From Vicingaceae bacterium (GTDB lineage Bacteria > Bacteroidota > Bacteroidia > Flavobacteriales_E > Vicingaceae): a stretch of 38,324 bases of DNA. Positions within the stretch are counted from its first letter, which is position 1; the number at the start of each line of letters is the position of its first letter. The DNA is taken from contig JARGOE010000002.1 of the NCBI GenBank assembly GCA_029210015.1, forward strand, positions 31,360 to 69,683, written 5' to 3'. Positions 8,840-18,397 of this stretch are shown one piece after another. A model generated the notes under the pieces. The model searched no databases. It was given only the letters and a program-made list of their open reading frames with translations, and was not told the origin of the DNA. Position numbers and translations under genes: made by a program.

Positions 8840-9847
8840 ATGAGTAATTACAAAACACTTCAAGAATTAATAGCAATAGATTCGCCAACTGGCTATACAA
8901 CTAATGCTAGTAAGTATATTTTTGATTTACTAACCAGTTATGGTTATGCACCAGAATATACCAACAAAGGGGCAGTAAAATGTGCTTTAGGGGCAAACCC
9001 GAAAGCAGCTATTGCTGGGCATGTAGATACTTTGGGTGCTATTGTTTCTAAAATTAAATCTAACGGCACATTGGCTTTTTCTTTGTTGGGTGGATTATCG
9101 TTAACAGGAGCAGAAGGAGAATATGTTAAAATTATTACTCACTCAGGGAAAACTTATACGGGAACTATTTTATTAGACAACCCATCTGTACATGCTAATA
9201 ATGAAAAAGAGAAAACACAACGAAGCATAAAAAGTATGCACATCAGAATTGATGAAGAAGTTTATACTGCTGAAGATGTAGAGAAATTAGGAATAAATGC
9301 TGGAGACATTATTTGTGTTGATGTAAAATACCAAGAACTAGAAAGTGGCTACATTAAATCTCGTTTTTTAGATAATAAAGCTGGATGTTATGTATTGTTT
9401 GAATTGGCTCGAAGATTAAAAGAAGAAGGAAAAGAAGCTCCAATAGAAATTTTCTTTTCTAATTATGAAGAAGTTGGACATGGAGGAACTGTTGGTTACT
9501 CTAGTGGAATAGAAGAACTATTGGTAATAGATATGGGAGTATTAGGAGATGATTGCGAAGGCAATGAAGTAAGTTGCTCTATATGTGCTAAAGACTCTAG
9601 CGGACCTTACGATTATGAGTTTAGAAAAAAGTTGGTAGACTTAGCCGAGAAAAACAACATCCCCTACAAAGTAGATGTTTACCCTTTTTATGGTTCAGAT
9701 GGTTCTGCTGCTTTACGTGCAGGTAACGATTTTAGAGTAGGTTTAATTGGTATGGGTGTAGCTGCATCACACGGAACAGAACGAACACACATTAAGGGTA
9801 TAGAAGCTACTATAGATTTATGTTTGGCTTACATTAACCAATTGTAG
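8840..9847 (+). CDS. M42 family metallopeptidase (glutamyl aminopeptidase/endoglucanase-M type)
   Basis: This is a cytosolic di-metal aminopeptidase of 335 residues, the normal family length. The metal and catalytic residues of the family are all visible: His61 and Asp63 in AGHVDTLG, Asp178 in DNKAG, the Glu210-Glu211 pair in NYEEVGHGG, Asp231 in IDMGV and His311 in ASHGTERTH. M42 enzymes assemble into large tetrahedral particles and trim N-terminal residues from short peptides in amino-acid recycling. The older 'endoglucanase M' label for some members is not supported by the fold. The TPR protein gene follows after an 11-base gap with a TTG start, so these two and the VOC gene are probably one transcript. 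A degenerate -7-like TATATTCG lies at 8809-8816. Confidence 0.93.
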   Translation: MSNYKTLQELIAIDSPTGYTTNASKYIFDLLTSYGYAPEYTNKGAVKCALGANPKAAIAGHVDTLGAIVSKIKSNGTLAFSLLGGLSLTGAEGEYVKIITHSGKTYTGTILLDNPSVHANNEKEKTQRSIKSMHIRIDEEVYTAEDVEKLGINAGDIICVDVKYQELESGYIKSRFLDNKAGCYVLFELARRLKEEGKEAPIEIFFSNYEEVGHGGTVGYSSGIEELLVIDMGVLGDDCEGNEVSCSICAKDSSGPYDYEFRKKLVDLAEKNNIPYKVDVYPFYGSDGSAALRAGNDFRVGLIGMGVAASHGTERTHIKGIEATIDLCLAYINQL

Positions 9848-9858
9848 TTTTTAAACCC

Positions 9859-11352
9859 TTGAAAAAACTACTTTACATATTGTTGTTTTTATTGCCATTA
9901 GTTGGGGTTTCTCAAAACTTCAGTGAAGAACAGCAGTATCAAGTTGACAGTTTAAATAGCTATCTAGTAAAAGCAAAAGAAGATTCCAATTATGTAAAAT
10001 CTTTAATTGGGTTGGCTGGTTTTTATTACATAGCCAATCCTGATACCACAATATTAATATGTGAAAAAGCTAAAGGTATCGCTGAAAAAATCGATTTTAT
10101 AAATGGTCAAAGCACTGTATATGGCTGGTTGGCTTATATAGAGGGTGAAAAGGGAAACACAACAAAAGCTCTTAAATATTACGAGAAAAGTATTGCTTTA
10201 AACGAAAGGGTAGGTGATATGAACGTCCTTCCAACACTTTTAAATAATGTTGGAATGATTTATAATTCTTTAGGAAAGATAGAGGAATGTTTATCATATT
10301 ACAAAAGAGGATTAAAGATTCAGGAAGAATTAAATAATGAGCAAGGTATAGCCATTGCTTTAATCAATATAGGGGCCGTTCATCAAGAACAAGGAGAGTC
10401 TGATGTCGCTATTTCCTATTATGAAAGAAGCGTTGAAATTCAAGAAAAAATAGGCTATAAAAATGGTTTGTTATATTCATTAAATAATCTTGGAAAAATA
10501 TATCATGATTTATCAGAACATGAAAAAGCTAGAGAATTTTTCAATAAAAGTCTTGAGATAGCTTTAGAGATAGATGACAAAAGCAGGGAGGCCTTGTGTT
10601 ATAATAATATAGGCGGATCATTTCAAAAACAAGAAAACTATACAAAAGCAGAAGAATATTATTTAAAAGGCCTTGCAATACGAGAAGAGTTAGGTGATCG
10701 AAAAGGTCTTGCTAATAGCCTGAGTAATTTGGGAAGAATGTATAATCGCCAGGGGAAATTAAAGGAAGCTGAAAAACTCACTAAAAGAAGTTTATTGATA
10801 GCTCAAGAGTTAGGATTCCCTTTAAATATTAGAAACGCAGCCGAAACACTAAGCATATTATATGAAGATATTAACAAGCCTATGGAAGCCCTAGAAATGT
10901 ATAAGTTGTATATACAAATGCGAGACAGTATTAATAATGAAGAAACCCTAAAAGCATCTATTCGCCAACAAACACAATACGAATTCGAAAAAGAGCAAAT
11001 AAAAAAAGAAAACGAGGCTAAAGAAAAAGCTCGTTCAGAAGCAGAAGAAACTAGCCGTAGAAATAACCTTCAATATTCTTTAATATTTTTAGGAATACTT
11101 TTATTATTTGGTCTGGTTTTATCATTAGGCTTTATCAAGGTGTCTAATAATGTTGCTGAAGGACTTATCTTTTTTGCCTTTTTAATACTTTTTGAGTTTG
11201 TTTTAGTTTTCGCTGAACCTTATCTAGAAAATTATACTGATGGCGAGCCAATGTATAATTTATTAGCTAACTCCATAATTGCATTATTGATTTTTCCTTT
11301 ACATGATAAGCTAGAAGATCTACTAAAAAAGAGAATCGTAAAAAAACAATAA
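9859..11352 (+). CDS. TPR-repeat membrane protein without output domain
   Basis: The 497-residue product starts at TTG. No ATG or GTG start is available before the signal peptide (MKKLLYILLFLLPLVGVSQ), and the first internal Met lies deep inside the repeats. About seven tetratricopeptide repeats (about 45-345) follow, with typical LNNLGKIYHDLSEHEKAREF and SNLGRMYNRQGKLKEAEK units. A charged coiled coil (about 360-400) comes next, then three C-terminal membrane segments (about 406-424, 433-452, 466-481) and a basic tail. The topology places the TPR array in the periplasm. Bacteroidota TPR sensors of this shape are often fused to a histidine kinase, cyclase or LuxR domain. Here the chain ends after the membrane helices, so any signal must pass to a partner. 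It lies between the M42 peptidase and VOC genes in one probable operon. Confidence 0.88.
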   Translation: MKKLLYILLFLLPLVGVSQNFSEEQQYQVDSLNSYLVKAKEDSNYVKSLIGLAGFYYIANPDTTILICEKAKGIAEKIDFINGQSTVYGWLAYIEGEKGNTTKALKYYEKSIALNERVGDMNVLPTLLNNVGMIYNSLGKIEECLSYYKRGLKIQEELNNEQGIAIALINIGAVHQEQGESDVAISYYERSVEIQEKIGYKNGLLYSLNNLGKIYHDLSEHEKAREFFNKSLEIALEIDDKSREALCYNNIGGSFQKQENYTKAEEYYLKGLAIREELGDRKGLANSLSNLGRMYNRQGKLKEAEKLTKRSLLIAQELGFPLNIRNAAETLSILYEDINKPMEALEMYKLYIQMRDSINNEETLKASIRQQTQYEFEKEQIKKENEAKEKARSEAEETSRRNNLQYSLIFLGILLLFGLVLSLGFIKVSNNVAEGLIFFAFLILFEFVLVFAEPYLENYTDGEPMYNLLANSIIALLIFPLHDKLEDLLKKRIVKKQ

Positions 11353-11355
11353 ACT

Positions 11356-11766
11356 ATGATTTCACCTTTTCATTTAGCCATACCCGTTAATAACCTAGAA
11401 AAATGTAGAACATTTTATAGAGAAATTATGGGTTGCCAAGAAGGTAGAAGTAGTGACAAATGGGTTGATTTTAACTTTTACGGACATCAATTGGTTATTC
11501 ATGAGGCTCCTGTAACTAAAAAAGAAAGCAACCCTGTAGATGGCCAAGATGTTCCTGTTCCGCACTTTGGAGTAGTCTTACCCATGCATGATTGGGAAAG
11601 TTTAGCAAAAAAGTTAAAAGAAAATAATGTTGTTTTTTTAATTGAACCTTATATTCGATTTAAGGGAGAGGTTGGGGAACAAGCCACAATGTTTTTTTTA
11701 GACCCTTCAGGAAATGCATTAGAATTCAAATCTTTTAAAGATCAAAGTCAATTATTTGCAAAATAA
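11356..11766 (+). CDS. VOC superfamily (glyoxalase/dioxygenase-fold) protein
   Basis: This 136-residue protein has the paired beta-alpha-beta-beta-beta modules of the vicinal oxygen chelate fold. It opens [20 protein letters not shown] and ends with the signature [15 protein letters not shown]. Probable metal ligands are His6, His70 (VPHFGVV) and Glu123 (ALEFKSF). That pattern suits a metal-dependent lyase or dioxygenase-like member, not a metal-free resistance protein. The substrate cannot be told from sequence. It starts three bases after the TPR gene stop, so translation is probably coupled and the gene sits last in the M42-TPR-VOC set. Confidence 0.88.
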   Translation: MISPFHLAIPVNNLEKCRTFYREIMGCQEGRSSDKWVDFNFYGHQLVIHEAPVTKKESNPVDGQDVPVPHFGVVLPMHDWESLAKKLKENNVVFLIEPYIRFKGEVGEQATMFFLDPSGNALEFKSFKDQSQLFAK

Positions 11767-11850
11767 ATTCACACTATTTTTTATATTAGAATAAACCTTT
11801 TCATATTTTTAACGTCTAATAAGCACAGAATCAATTTATAAAAATATATT

Positions 11851-12141
11851 ATGAAAAATATTGTATTAAAAACAACAGCATGTCTTGCTTTATTTACATT
11901 AACTATTAATGTAAATGCTCAGGATACAAAAGGAGAAAGACTGTCTCAGCAATTTACTAAATTAGACACAAACAACGATAGCTTTCTTGATAAAACAGAA
12001 GCTGCAAAGTTTAAAGATGGTAAAATGACAAAAAATTTTGTTAGAATTGATACTAATAAAGATGATAAAATCACTTTAGAAGAATTAAAAGCTTACCGTG
12101 TAAAGAGAAAGCAAGCTAAAAAAGCTGCTGCGGCAAAGTAA
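11851..12141 (+). CDS. Secreted EF-hand calcium-binding protein
   Basis: The 96-residue product has a signal peptide (MKNIVLKTTACLALFTLTINVNAQ) and two canonical 12-residue EF-hand loops, 39-50 (DTNNDSFLDKTE) and 67-78 (DTNKDDKITLEE). Both keep Asp at positions 1 and 5, Asn at 3 and Glu at 12. A Lys/Ala-rich basic tail closes the protein. It is likely a periplasmic or secreted calcium-binding protein; partners are unknown. It is preceded by 84 bases without an obvious strong promoter and followed at once by a strong terminator shared with lepA. Confidence 0.88.
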   Translation: MKNIVLKTTACLALFTLTINVNAQDTKGERLSQQFTKLDTNNDSFLDKTEAAKFKDGKMTKNFVRIDTNKDDKITLEELKAYRVKRKQAKKAAAAK

Positions 12142-12154
12142 TAAAGTTAAAAAC

Positions 12155-12189
12155 AAAAAGCCCGATTGATATACAATCGGGCTTTTTTT
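12155..12189 (+). terminator. Bidirectional rho-independent terminator
   Basis: A perfect 14-base-pair stem (12155-12168 with 12174-12187; AAAAAGCCCGATTG and its complement) has a five-base loop and a T run to 12189. It lies between the convergent EF-hand and lepA genes. The T run overlaps the lepA stop codon (12188-12190), and the A run on the left gives a U tract for the minus strand too. Confidence 0.93.
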
Positions 12190-13981
12190 AATCGTTTAAT
12201 TTTAAAACTGCTAAGAAGGCTTTTGGTGGTATTTCAACAGACCCTATTTGCTTCATCTTTTTCTTTCCTTCTTTTTGTTTCTCCAATAATTTACGTTTAC
12301 GAGAGATATCTCCTCCATAACATTTTGCTGTTACATCTTTACGTAAAGCAGAAAGAGATTCTCTAGAAATAATTTTAGCTCCAATAGCTGCTTGTATTGC
12401 AATAGCAAATTGTTGTCTTGGAATTAATTCTCTTAACTTTTTACAAATCTTTTTACCTAAATCATATGCGTTATCCTTATGAACTAATGCAGATAAAGCG
12501 TCTACCATATCTCCATTTAACAATATGTCCATCTTAACCAATTGAGATTCTCTGAACCCTATCGGATGGTAATCAAAAGAAGCATAACCCCTTGAAATAG
12601 ATTTTAATCTATCATAAAAGTCAAATACAATTTCTGCTAAAGGAACATTAAAGTTTAATTCTACTCTATCTGTAGTTAAATATACTTGATTGGTTAATTC
12701 CCCTCTTTTCTCAATAGCCAAAGTCATAATCGCGCCAACATAATCAGATTTAGTTATAATTGATGCTTTAATATAAGGCTCCTCCATCCTGTGAATCATA
12801 CTCGGATCTGGAAAATCAATAGGGTTATTTACTATTATCGGTGTTTCTTTATCTCTAGTTAAATATGCATGGTAAGACACATTGGGAACAGTCGTAATAA
12901 CAGTCATGTTAAACTCACGCTCTAAACGTTCTTGAATTATTTCCATATGTAACATTCCTAAGAATCCACATCGAAAACCAAAACCTAAAGCAGCAGAAGA
13001 TTCTGGCTCAAAGGTTAGTGAAGCATCGTTTAACTGCAACTTTTCCATTGCATCTCTCAACTCTTCATATTCATCTGTATCAACAGGATAAATACCTGCA
13101 AACACCATAGGCTTTACATCCTCAAAACCTTGAATTGCCTCAGCAGGGTTGTCAACTGTTGTAATTGTATCTCCAACTTTAACCTCTTTAGCAACCTTAA
13201 TTCCTGAAATAATATACCCAACATCTCCCGTTTTAATTACTTGTTTAGGAACTTGCTTCATTTTCAATGTTCCAATTTCATCAGCGTAATACTCTTTATT
13301 TGTATTGATAAATTTAACTTTTTGTCCTTTTTTAATCTCTCCGTTTAACACTTTGAAATATGCATTAATCCCTCTATACGAATCAAAAACAGAATCAAAA
13401 ATTAATGCTTGAAAAGGTCCGTTAGGATCTCCAACAGGGGCCGGAACTCTTTCTACAACAGCTCTTAAGACATCTTCTACTCCTAGCCCCGTTTTACCAC
13501 TAGCTGCTAAAATATCCTCTCTATCACATCCTATCAAATCTACAATTTGATCTTTAACCTCCTCTGGCATGGCACTTTGCAAATCCATTTTATTTAAAAC
13601 AGGTATAATTTCTAAATCATTTTCTATTGCCAAATAAAGATTAGAAATTGTTTGTGCTTGTATTCCTTGGGTGGCATCAACAATTAATAATGCTCCTTCA
13701 CAAGATGCTATAGAACGAGAAACTTCATAAGAAAAATCAACATGCCCAGGAGTATCAATTAAATTCAAAACATAAGTTTCTCCATCCTGCGTATAGTCCA
13801 TTTGTATAGCATGGCTTTTAATGGTAATACCTCTTTCACGCTCAATATCCATATCATCAAGAGTCTGTTCCTGCATATCCCTATCTGAAACAGTGCCTGT
13901 TGTTTGTAATAATCTATCTGCCAAGGTGCTTTTACCATGGTCAATGTGCGCGATAATACAAAAGTTTCTAATGTTTTTCAT
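12188..13981 (-). CDS. lepA: Elongation factor 4 (LepA), ribosome-associated GTPase
   Basis: The 597-residue product has normal family length and full translational-GTPase motifs: G1 AHIDHGKST (11-19), the G2 region with ERERGIT (47-53), G3 DTPGH (76-80) and G4 NKMD (130-133). EF-G-like domains II, III and V and the LepA-specific C-terminal domain ([20 protein letters not shown]) follow. LepA binds ribosomes in the cytosol and affects initiation or late assembly and stalled elongation. The gene is monocistronic in appearance, with a shared terminator at its 3' end and a Bacteroidota-type promoter upstream, divergent from metF. Confidence 0.97.
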   Translation of the reverse strand: MKNIRNFCIIAHIDHGKSTLADRLLQTTGTVSDRDMQEQTLDDMDIERERGITIKSHAIQMDYTQDGETYVLNLIDTPGHVDFSYEVSRSIASCEGALLIVDATQGIQAQTISNLYLAIENDLEIIPVLNKMDLQSAMPEEVKDQIVDLIGCDREDILAASGKTGLGVEDVLRAVVERVPAPVGDPNGPFQALIFDSVFDSYRGINAYFKVLNGEIKKGQKVKFINTNKEYYADEIGTLKMKQVPKQVIKTGDVGYIISGIKVAKEVKVGDTITTVDNPAEAIQGFEDVKPMVFAGIYPVDTDEYEELRDAMEKLQLNDASLTFEPESSAALGFGFRCGFLGMLHMEIIQERLEREFNMTVITTVPNVSYHAYLTRDKETPIIVNNPIDFPDPSMIHRMEEPYIKASIITKSDYVGAIMTLAIEKRGELTNQVYLTTDRVELNFNVPLAEIVFDFYDRLKSISRGYASFDYHPIGFRESQLVKMDILLNGDMVDALSALVHKDNAYDLGKKICKKLRELIPRQQFAIAIQAAIGAKIISRESLSALRKDVTAKCYGGDISRKRKLLEKQKEGKKKMKQIGSVEIPPKAFLAVLKLND

Positions 13982-13999
13982 CTTCTAGTAATAAGTTCA

Positions 14000-14033
14000 C
14001 AAATTTAACTTTTAAACCTGAAAGGAATAACAA
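14000..14033 (-). promoter_or_regulatory. Putative lepA promoter (Bacteroidota type)
   Basis: Read on the minus strand, TTG (14033-14031) and a perfect TAnnTTTG -7 box, TAAATTTG (14007-14000), are separated by 23 bases, at the long end of the accepted spacing. The -7 box is 18 bases from the lepA ATG at 13981. Confidence 0.5.
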
Positions 14034-14085
14034 TCAGTTGGGGTTTTTATTTTAGCTTTAAACCCAATAAATATAAAATTTAGTT

Positions 14086-14114
14086 TTGTTTTAAATGATT
14101 GTGGCTTACATTTG
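14086..14114 (+). promoter_or_regulatory. metF promoter (Bacteroidota type)
   Basis: TTG (14086-14088) and TACATTTG (14107-14114), with an 18-base spacer, match the TTG / TAnnTTTG primary-sigma promoter of Bacteroidota. Transcription would begin near 14120, giving a leader of about 20 bases to the TTG start codon of metF. Confidence 0.65.
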
Positions 14115-14142
14115 CCAAACTTTATTTTAAAATTGCTTCAAA

Positions 14143-15099
14143 TTGAAAGTAACAGAACATTTAAAAAAGGCTAAAAAGCCTCTTTTTTCATTAGAAATAC
14201 TCCCCCCTTTAAAAGGGAAAGGAATACAATCTATTTATGATGGTATCGACCCTCTTATAGAGTTTGGCCCATCATTTATTAATGTTACGTACCATCGTGA
14301 AGAATTTGTTTACAAAAAACGTGAAAAAGGATATTTAGAAAAAATAGCCATAAAAAAACGTCCTGGTACAGTTGGTATTTGTGCTGCAATAGTAAACAAA
14401 TATAAAATTGATGCTGTTCCTCACATTATCTGTGGTGGGTTTACTAAAGAAGAAACTGAAAACGCTTTAATTGACCTCAACTTTTTAGGAATTGACAATG
14501 TTTTAGCTTTAAGAGGAGACCCAATAAAAACAGAGCCAGGTTTTGTAGCTGAAGAGTTAGGTCATTCTTATGCGGGTCAATTAGTTAACCAAATTGTTGG
14601 TTTAAATAAAGGAGATTATATGGATGAGGATTTACAAAACGCCACTCCAACTGATTTTTGCATTGGTGTTGCAGGTTATCCTGAAAAACATTTTGAGGCT
14701 CCTAATTTAAAAACTGATATGAAGTTTTTAAAACAAAAAATTGAATTAGGCGCAGAATATATTGTTACTCAACTATTTTACGATAATAATAAGTTTAAAG
14801 ATTTTGTAAATCTTTGTAGAGCTGAGGGGATTACAGTTCCGATAATACCTGGTCTTAAACCAATTTCTACTAAAAAACAAATTCTATCATTACCTAAATT
14901 TTTTCACATCGATTTACCTGATGATTTGGTAGATGCTGTTGAGAAATGTAAAGACAATGATGAGGTAAAACAAGTTGGTATTGAATGGGCGATACAACAA
15001 TCTAAAGATTTAATTGATTTTGGTGTGCCTTGTATCCATTATTACACTATGGGGAAATCAGTAGCTACTAGAGAAGTGGTTAAAGCTGTTTTTGGTTAA
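14143..15099 (+). CDS. metF: Methylenetetrahydrofolate reductase
   Basis: MetF is a cytosolic FAD enzyme that reduces 5,10-methylene-THF to 5-methyl-THF for methionine synthesis. The 318-residue TIM-barrel protein shows the N-terminal LEILPP motif with the expected catalytic Glu18, VTYHREE (48-54), ALRGDP (122-127) with Asp126 near the flavin, and PIIPGLKPI. The start is a TTG at 14143. The frame is closed by a TAA at 14128-14130 just upstream, no ATG is available until far inside the barrel, and MKVTEHLKKAKK is the expected N-terminus, so TTG is well supported. It is convergent with ribE: the two stop codons overlap across the palindrome TTAA (15096-15099). Confidence 0.95.
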   Translation: MKVTEHLKKAKKPLFSLEILPPLKGKGIQSIYDGIDPLIEFGPSFINVTYHREEFVYKKREKGYLEKIAIKKRPGTVGICAAIVNKYKIDAVPHIICGGFTKEETENALIDLNFLGIDNVLALRGDPIKTEPGFVAEELGHSYAGQLVNQIVGLNKGDYMDEDLQNATPTDFCIGVAGYPEKHFEAPNLKTDMKFLKQKIELGAEYIVTQLFYDNNKFKDFVNLCRAEGITVPIIPGLKPISTKKQILSLPKFFHIDLPDDLVDAVEKCKDNDEVKQVGIEWAIQQSKDLIDFGVPCIHYYTMGKSVATREVVKAVFG

Positions 15100-15680
15100 T
15101 TTTTCCTTAAAAGCCTAGCCACATATTTTCCAACAATATCAAACTCTAAGTTTACCTTATCCCCTATTTGTAACGTGTTAAAAGTAGTATGCTCTTTAGT
15201 GTAAGGAATAATACAGGCTGAAAATTGATTTTCTTTAGAGTTAACAACCGTTAGACTAACACCATTTATAGTTATAGAGCCCTTTTCTACTGTAACATTC
15301 CCACTTGTTTCGTATTCAAAAGTATACACCCAACTTCCATCTTCTTCTTTCAAGTTAACACAGTTTGCAGTTTGATCAACATGCCCTTGAACCACATGCC
15401 CGTCAAACCTTCCATTAGCTAACATAGCACGTTCCAAATTTACCTTATTGCCAATATTTAATTCTCCTAAATTAGATTTGTCTAGTGTTTCTTTAATTGC
15501 AGTAACCGTGTAAATATCGCCATCAATAACTACAACAGTTAAGCAAACTCCATTGTGAGCTAAACTTTGATCAATTTTTAACTCATTTGTAATGGTGCTT
15601 TTTAACGAAAAATGAGTGTTTTCTCCTTCTTTTTGAATAGATACAACCTCTCCTAATCCTTCTATAATTCCTGTAAACAT
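15096..15680 (-). CDS. ribE: Riboflavin synthase alpha chain
   Basis: Riboflavin synthase dismutates two molecules of 6,7-dimethyl-8-ribityllumazine to riboflavin (EC 2.5.1.9) in the cytosol. The 194-residue product has two lumazine-binding repeats: 1-87, opening MFTGIIEGLGEV with NGVCLTVV, and about 88-190, with GRFDGHVVQGHVD (90-102) and GSITINGVSLTVV (134-146). Both repeats carry the substrate-contacting residues. The gene follows the 883-residue secreted protein gene with a one-base gap on the same strand and overlaps the metF stop tail to tail by four bases. In other bacteria the same gene is also called ribC. Confidence 0.96.
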   Translation of the reverse strand: MFTGIIEGLGEVVSIQKEGENTHFSLKSTITNELKIDQSLAHNGVCLTVVVIDGDIYTVTAIKETLDKSNLGELNIGNKVNLERAMLANGRFDGHVVQGHVDQTANCVNLKEEDGSWVYTFEYETSGNVTVEKGSITINGVSLTVVNSKENQFSACIIPYTKEHTTFNTLQIGDKVNLEFDIVGKYVARLLRKN

Positions 15681-15681
15681 A

Positions 15682-18333
15682 TTATGGTTTTGAACTCCCT
15701 TTATTACTGATTAAACTAACATAACCTTTTAATATCCTTGGTTGAATTCCATTCAAACAATACTCATTAACAGTACAAATATAATAGTAAGTTCCATCTG
15801 TACATTGCATGTTATTTTCCTGGTTTGTTCCATCCCATAAGATATCAGGATTTGTTGTTTGAAACACCAGATTACCCCACCTATTAAATATTTCAATATT
15901 GATTGATTCTATAAAGTTATAAGGGAAAGGTTGAAATAAATCATTGTGCCCATCAGTTCCAGGGGTAAAAACATTAGGCAATTCATAGCTTAAACAAGCC
16001 CCTTGTTCGTTTTCATCTACGTTGGATATACATCCGCTATTCCCCTCACAAGCACCATTAGGGTTGTCTATACAAACCGAGTCACTGTATAAACTTTCGT
16101 TACCAACAGAATCAACTCCAGTTATTACGTAACATCCAACTATTGATAACAAGTCACTATGTAGATATGATGAATCTGTTCCATTAGGAATATTGGCTAT
16201 CAATACATAATCACCATTAATTGAATCCTTTTTATAAATATTAAACTGTAATACATCGTCTCCACATCCCGGATTAAAATTTTTCCAGAGTAATAAATTG
16301 CTTTGTTGTTCACAATCTACCTCAACACAAAGTTCTGGTGGGCAAGGGGCAATATTGTCTTCTGGTTGATCACAAGTTTCTTGAGAATAATTAATAATTG
16401 GGTCTATCGTTCCAGGTGCAGAGTAACCTCCAATGCTTTTAACTTTATAACAATATGTTTGTAAGTTAACTAAACCAGTATCAGTATAACTAGTATTTGT
16501 TGTGATATCTAATGAATCATAATTTGATGTCATCGTATTTAATCGATAGATTACATGCTCAGTATTTGTCCAAGGCACAGACTCATTCCAAACCAAGGTA
16601 ATTTGATTGTCTGAGGGCACAAGGTTTAAATAAACAGAAGATGCAACAGTTGAGCTTCCCATATAATCTCTTGAAGTTCCGGGCACACTATATATATCAA
16701 CTCTATAGAAAAATTGATCATCCTGAGTGTTTAACAACGTGTCTATATAAGTAGTATCATTAATACTCATTGTTGAATCAATTAACTGAAAATTAATTGG
16801 AGCTTGAGCACTTCTATAAATTAAATATCTATAAGGTGAAGGAAATTGTGTGGTATCATGTTCTGTTGGTTTACTCCACGCAACATACATTGACCCTAAA
16901 GTTTGTGAGGTATTATTAACACTAACGTTTGTGATTATTGGGACATCTTTTTTTAGTCTATTACATGATTCGTCTGAAGCAATACTTTCAGCCCCGTCAG
17001 GATAACATGCAACTACTCTGTAACAATAATCTTCTCCTGGTGTAAGGCCAATACCTTTATTATTGTCACTAAAAGTGGTGTCATTAATAGATGTTGTTGT
17101 AGCAATTAATTGATATCCTGCAACAGCTGGTATTCCCGTCTCACAAGTTGATGGGCTCCAACCAGAAGGGCCTAGCCTCCTGTATATTTTATACCCTATT
17201 ACTTGTCCACACCTTGTCTTGTTCCATGACAAATTAATAAAATTGGTCTGCACATTTGTAGTTAAGTTTTCTGGTTTAGGACCTATCACCTTAATAGTCG
17301 TAGTGTGAAAATCCGCCAAATTAAGAGGGCTATCATCAATCGCTTTTATTGAAATAAAGTAAGGTGTTTTTCTAACATGGTTACATCTGCTTTCCCAATA
17401 AAAGTTACCTGTTGTAATAATTGATGGAGCAGTAGTTTGATTAAAAAATGCAGGATTACTTAAATTGTATGGTTGACCTGAAGAAGTAACCGTAACAGCA
17501 TGACTTCCTGTAACAGCATAATCAATATCCAACGTGTCGCCTGCAATAATACATGTGTCTGTAATTCCCATAATATTTGGTGGTGGATCACAAATAGGAA
17601 CAACCGTAATTTGCATATCCCTTAATACGCTCCCTATTTTAAATCCATCTCTAAACTCCTCAATTAAAATCGCCACATTATACTCTCCTTGTAATGTTGG
17701 AGAATCCCATATTAAATCTCCAGTAAAATTATCAATGGTAATAAAGTTTGATGCTGCAGGAAATTGATAGTTAGGTATTGGTTGCCCCCCCTCTTTTAAG
17801 CTTTGAGCAAGAGTGTAATATAAGCTATCTCCATCACTATCAACAGCTCCTGGATTATGAATGTAAACTGTTCCAACACAAGCATTATCTATTGGTGGAT
17901 TTAACAATACAGGGGAGTCGTTTGCCCCAAAAAACGGATTAATATAAAGCTCAGTTTGCAAATAAAAAACTACGTTTACTGAGTTTGGAATATTTAAAAT
18001 CCCCTGATTTCTATTAGGGTCTTCAACCCTTATCACATATGGGGATGGGCTAGCTACTGGGTAGGTATGCTGCTCCACATAAACATTCTTTTTAATGTCA
18101 TTACCCAATAAAACATCACTAACTCTATCAATAGAGTCTAACGGTGTGTTGTCCCCCCAATAAATTTCTAATTTAGGTCTATCAGCTGGGCTAGAATCTT
18201 TTGTGTAAGTGGTTACTGTAATTTCATATGTTAATCCAGCAATATGCTTAAATGAGACTTCTCCAGCTCTATTGTGTGTAGCAAATGCTTGAACAGAAAA
18301 CAATATAAATGTTATGTAAATAAGTCTTTTCAC
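15682..18333 (-). CDS. Type IX-secreted protein with FN3 repeats and type-B CTD
   Basis: The 883-residue product starts at GTG (no ATG precedes the signal peptide MKRLIYITFILFSVQAFA). The N-terminal region (about 20-250), starting THNRAGEVSFKH, is a domain often seen at the mature start of gliding-associated secreted proteins and includes a cadherin-like stretch around DSDGDSLYYTL. Another beta module is followed by four fibronectin type III-like domains (about 352-465, 468-565, 570-650, 665-760), each with a YxIYR-type strand. A Cys-rich linker leads to the type-B sorting domain (785-883, PNVFTPGTDGHNDLFQP, NRWGN, DGTYYY). Nine residues, SNKGSSKP included, extend past the usual VSL end. It is probably an extracellular or surface protein. 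ribE begins one base after its stop. Confidence 0.9.
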   Translation of the reverse strand: MKRLIYITFILFSVQAFATHNRAGEVSFKHIAGLTYEITVTTYTKDSSPADRPKLEIYWGDNTPLDSIDRVSDVLLGNDIKKNVYVEQHTYPVASPSPYVIRVEDPNRNQGILNIPNSVNVVFYLQTELYINPFFGANDSPVLLNPPIDNACVGTVYIHNPGAVDSDGDSLYYTLAQSLKEGGQPIPNYQFPAASNFITIDNFTGDLIWDSPTLQGEYNVAILIEEFRDGFKIGSVLRDMQITVVPICDPPPNIMGITDTCIIAGDTLDIDYAVTGSHAVTVTSSGQPYNLSNPAFFNQTTAPSIITTGNFYWESRCNHVRKTPYFISIKAIDDSPLNLADFHTTTIKVIGPKPENLTTNVQTNFINLSWNKTRCGQVIGYKIYRRLGPSGWSPSTCETGIPAVAGYQLIATTTSINDTTFSDNNKGIGLTPGEDYCYRVVACYPDGAESIASDESCNRLKKDVPIITNVSVNNTSQTLGSMYVAWSKPTEHDTTQFPSPYRYLIYRSAQAPINFQLIDSTMSINDTTYIDTLLNTQDDQFFYRVDIYSVPGTSRDYMGSSTVASSVYLNLVPSDNQITLVWNESVPWTNTEHVIYRLNTMTSNYDSLDITTNTSYTDTGLVNLQTYCYKVKSIGGYSAPGTIDPIINYSQETCDQPEDNIAPCPPELCVEVDCEQQSNLLLWKNFNPGCGDDVLQFNIYKKDSINGDYVLIANIPNGTDSSYLHSDLLSIVGCYVITGVDSVGNESLYSDSVCIDNPNGACEGNSGCISNVDENEQGACLSYELPNVFTPGTDGHNDLFQPFPYNFIESINIEIFNRWGNLVFQTTNPDILWDGTNQENNMQCTDGTYYYICTVNEYCLNGIQPRILKGYVSLISNKGSSKP

Positions 18334-18397
18334 GATTGTAACCCATAAAGATACGACTTTTTAACCCAATTGATTGATGCCGATAATGAAATGATAA

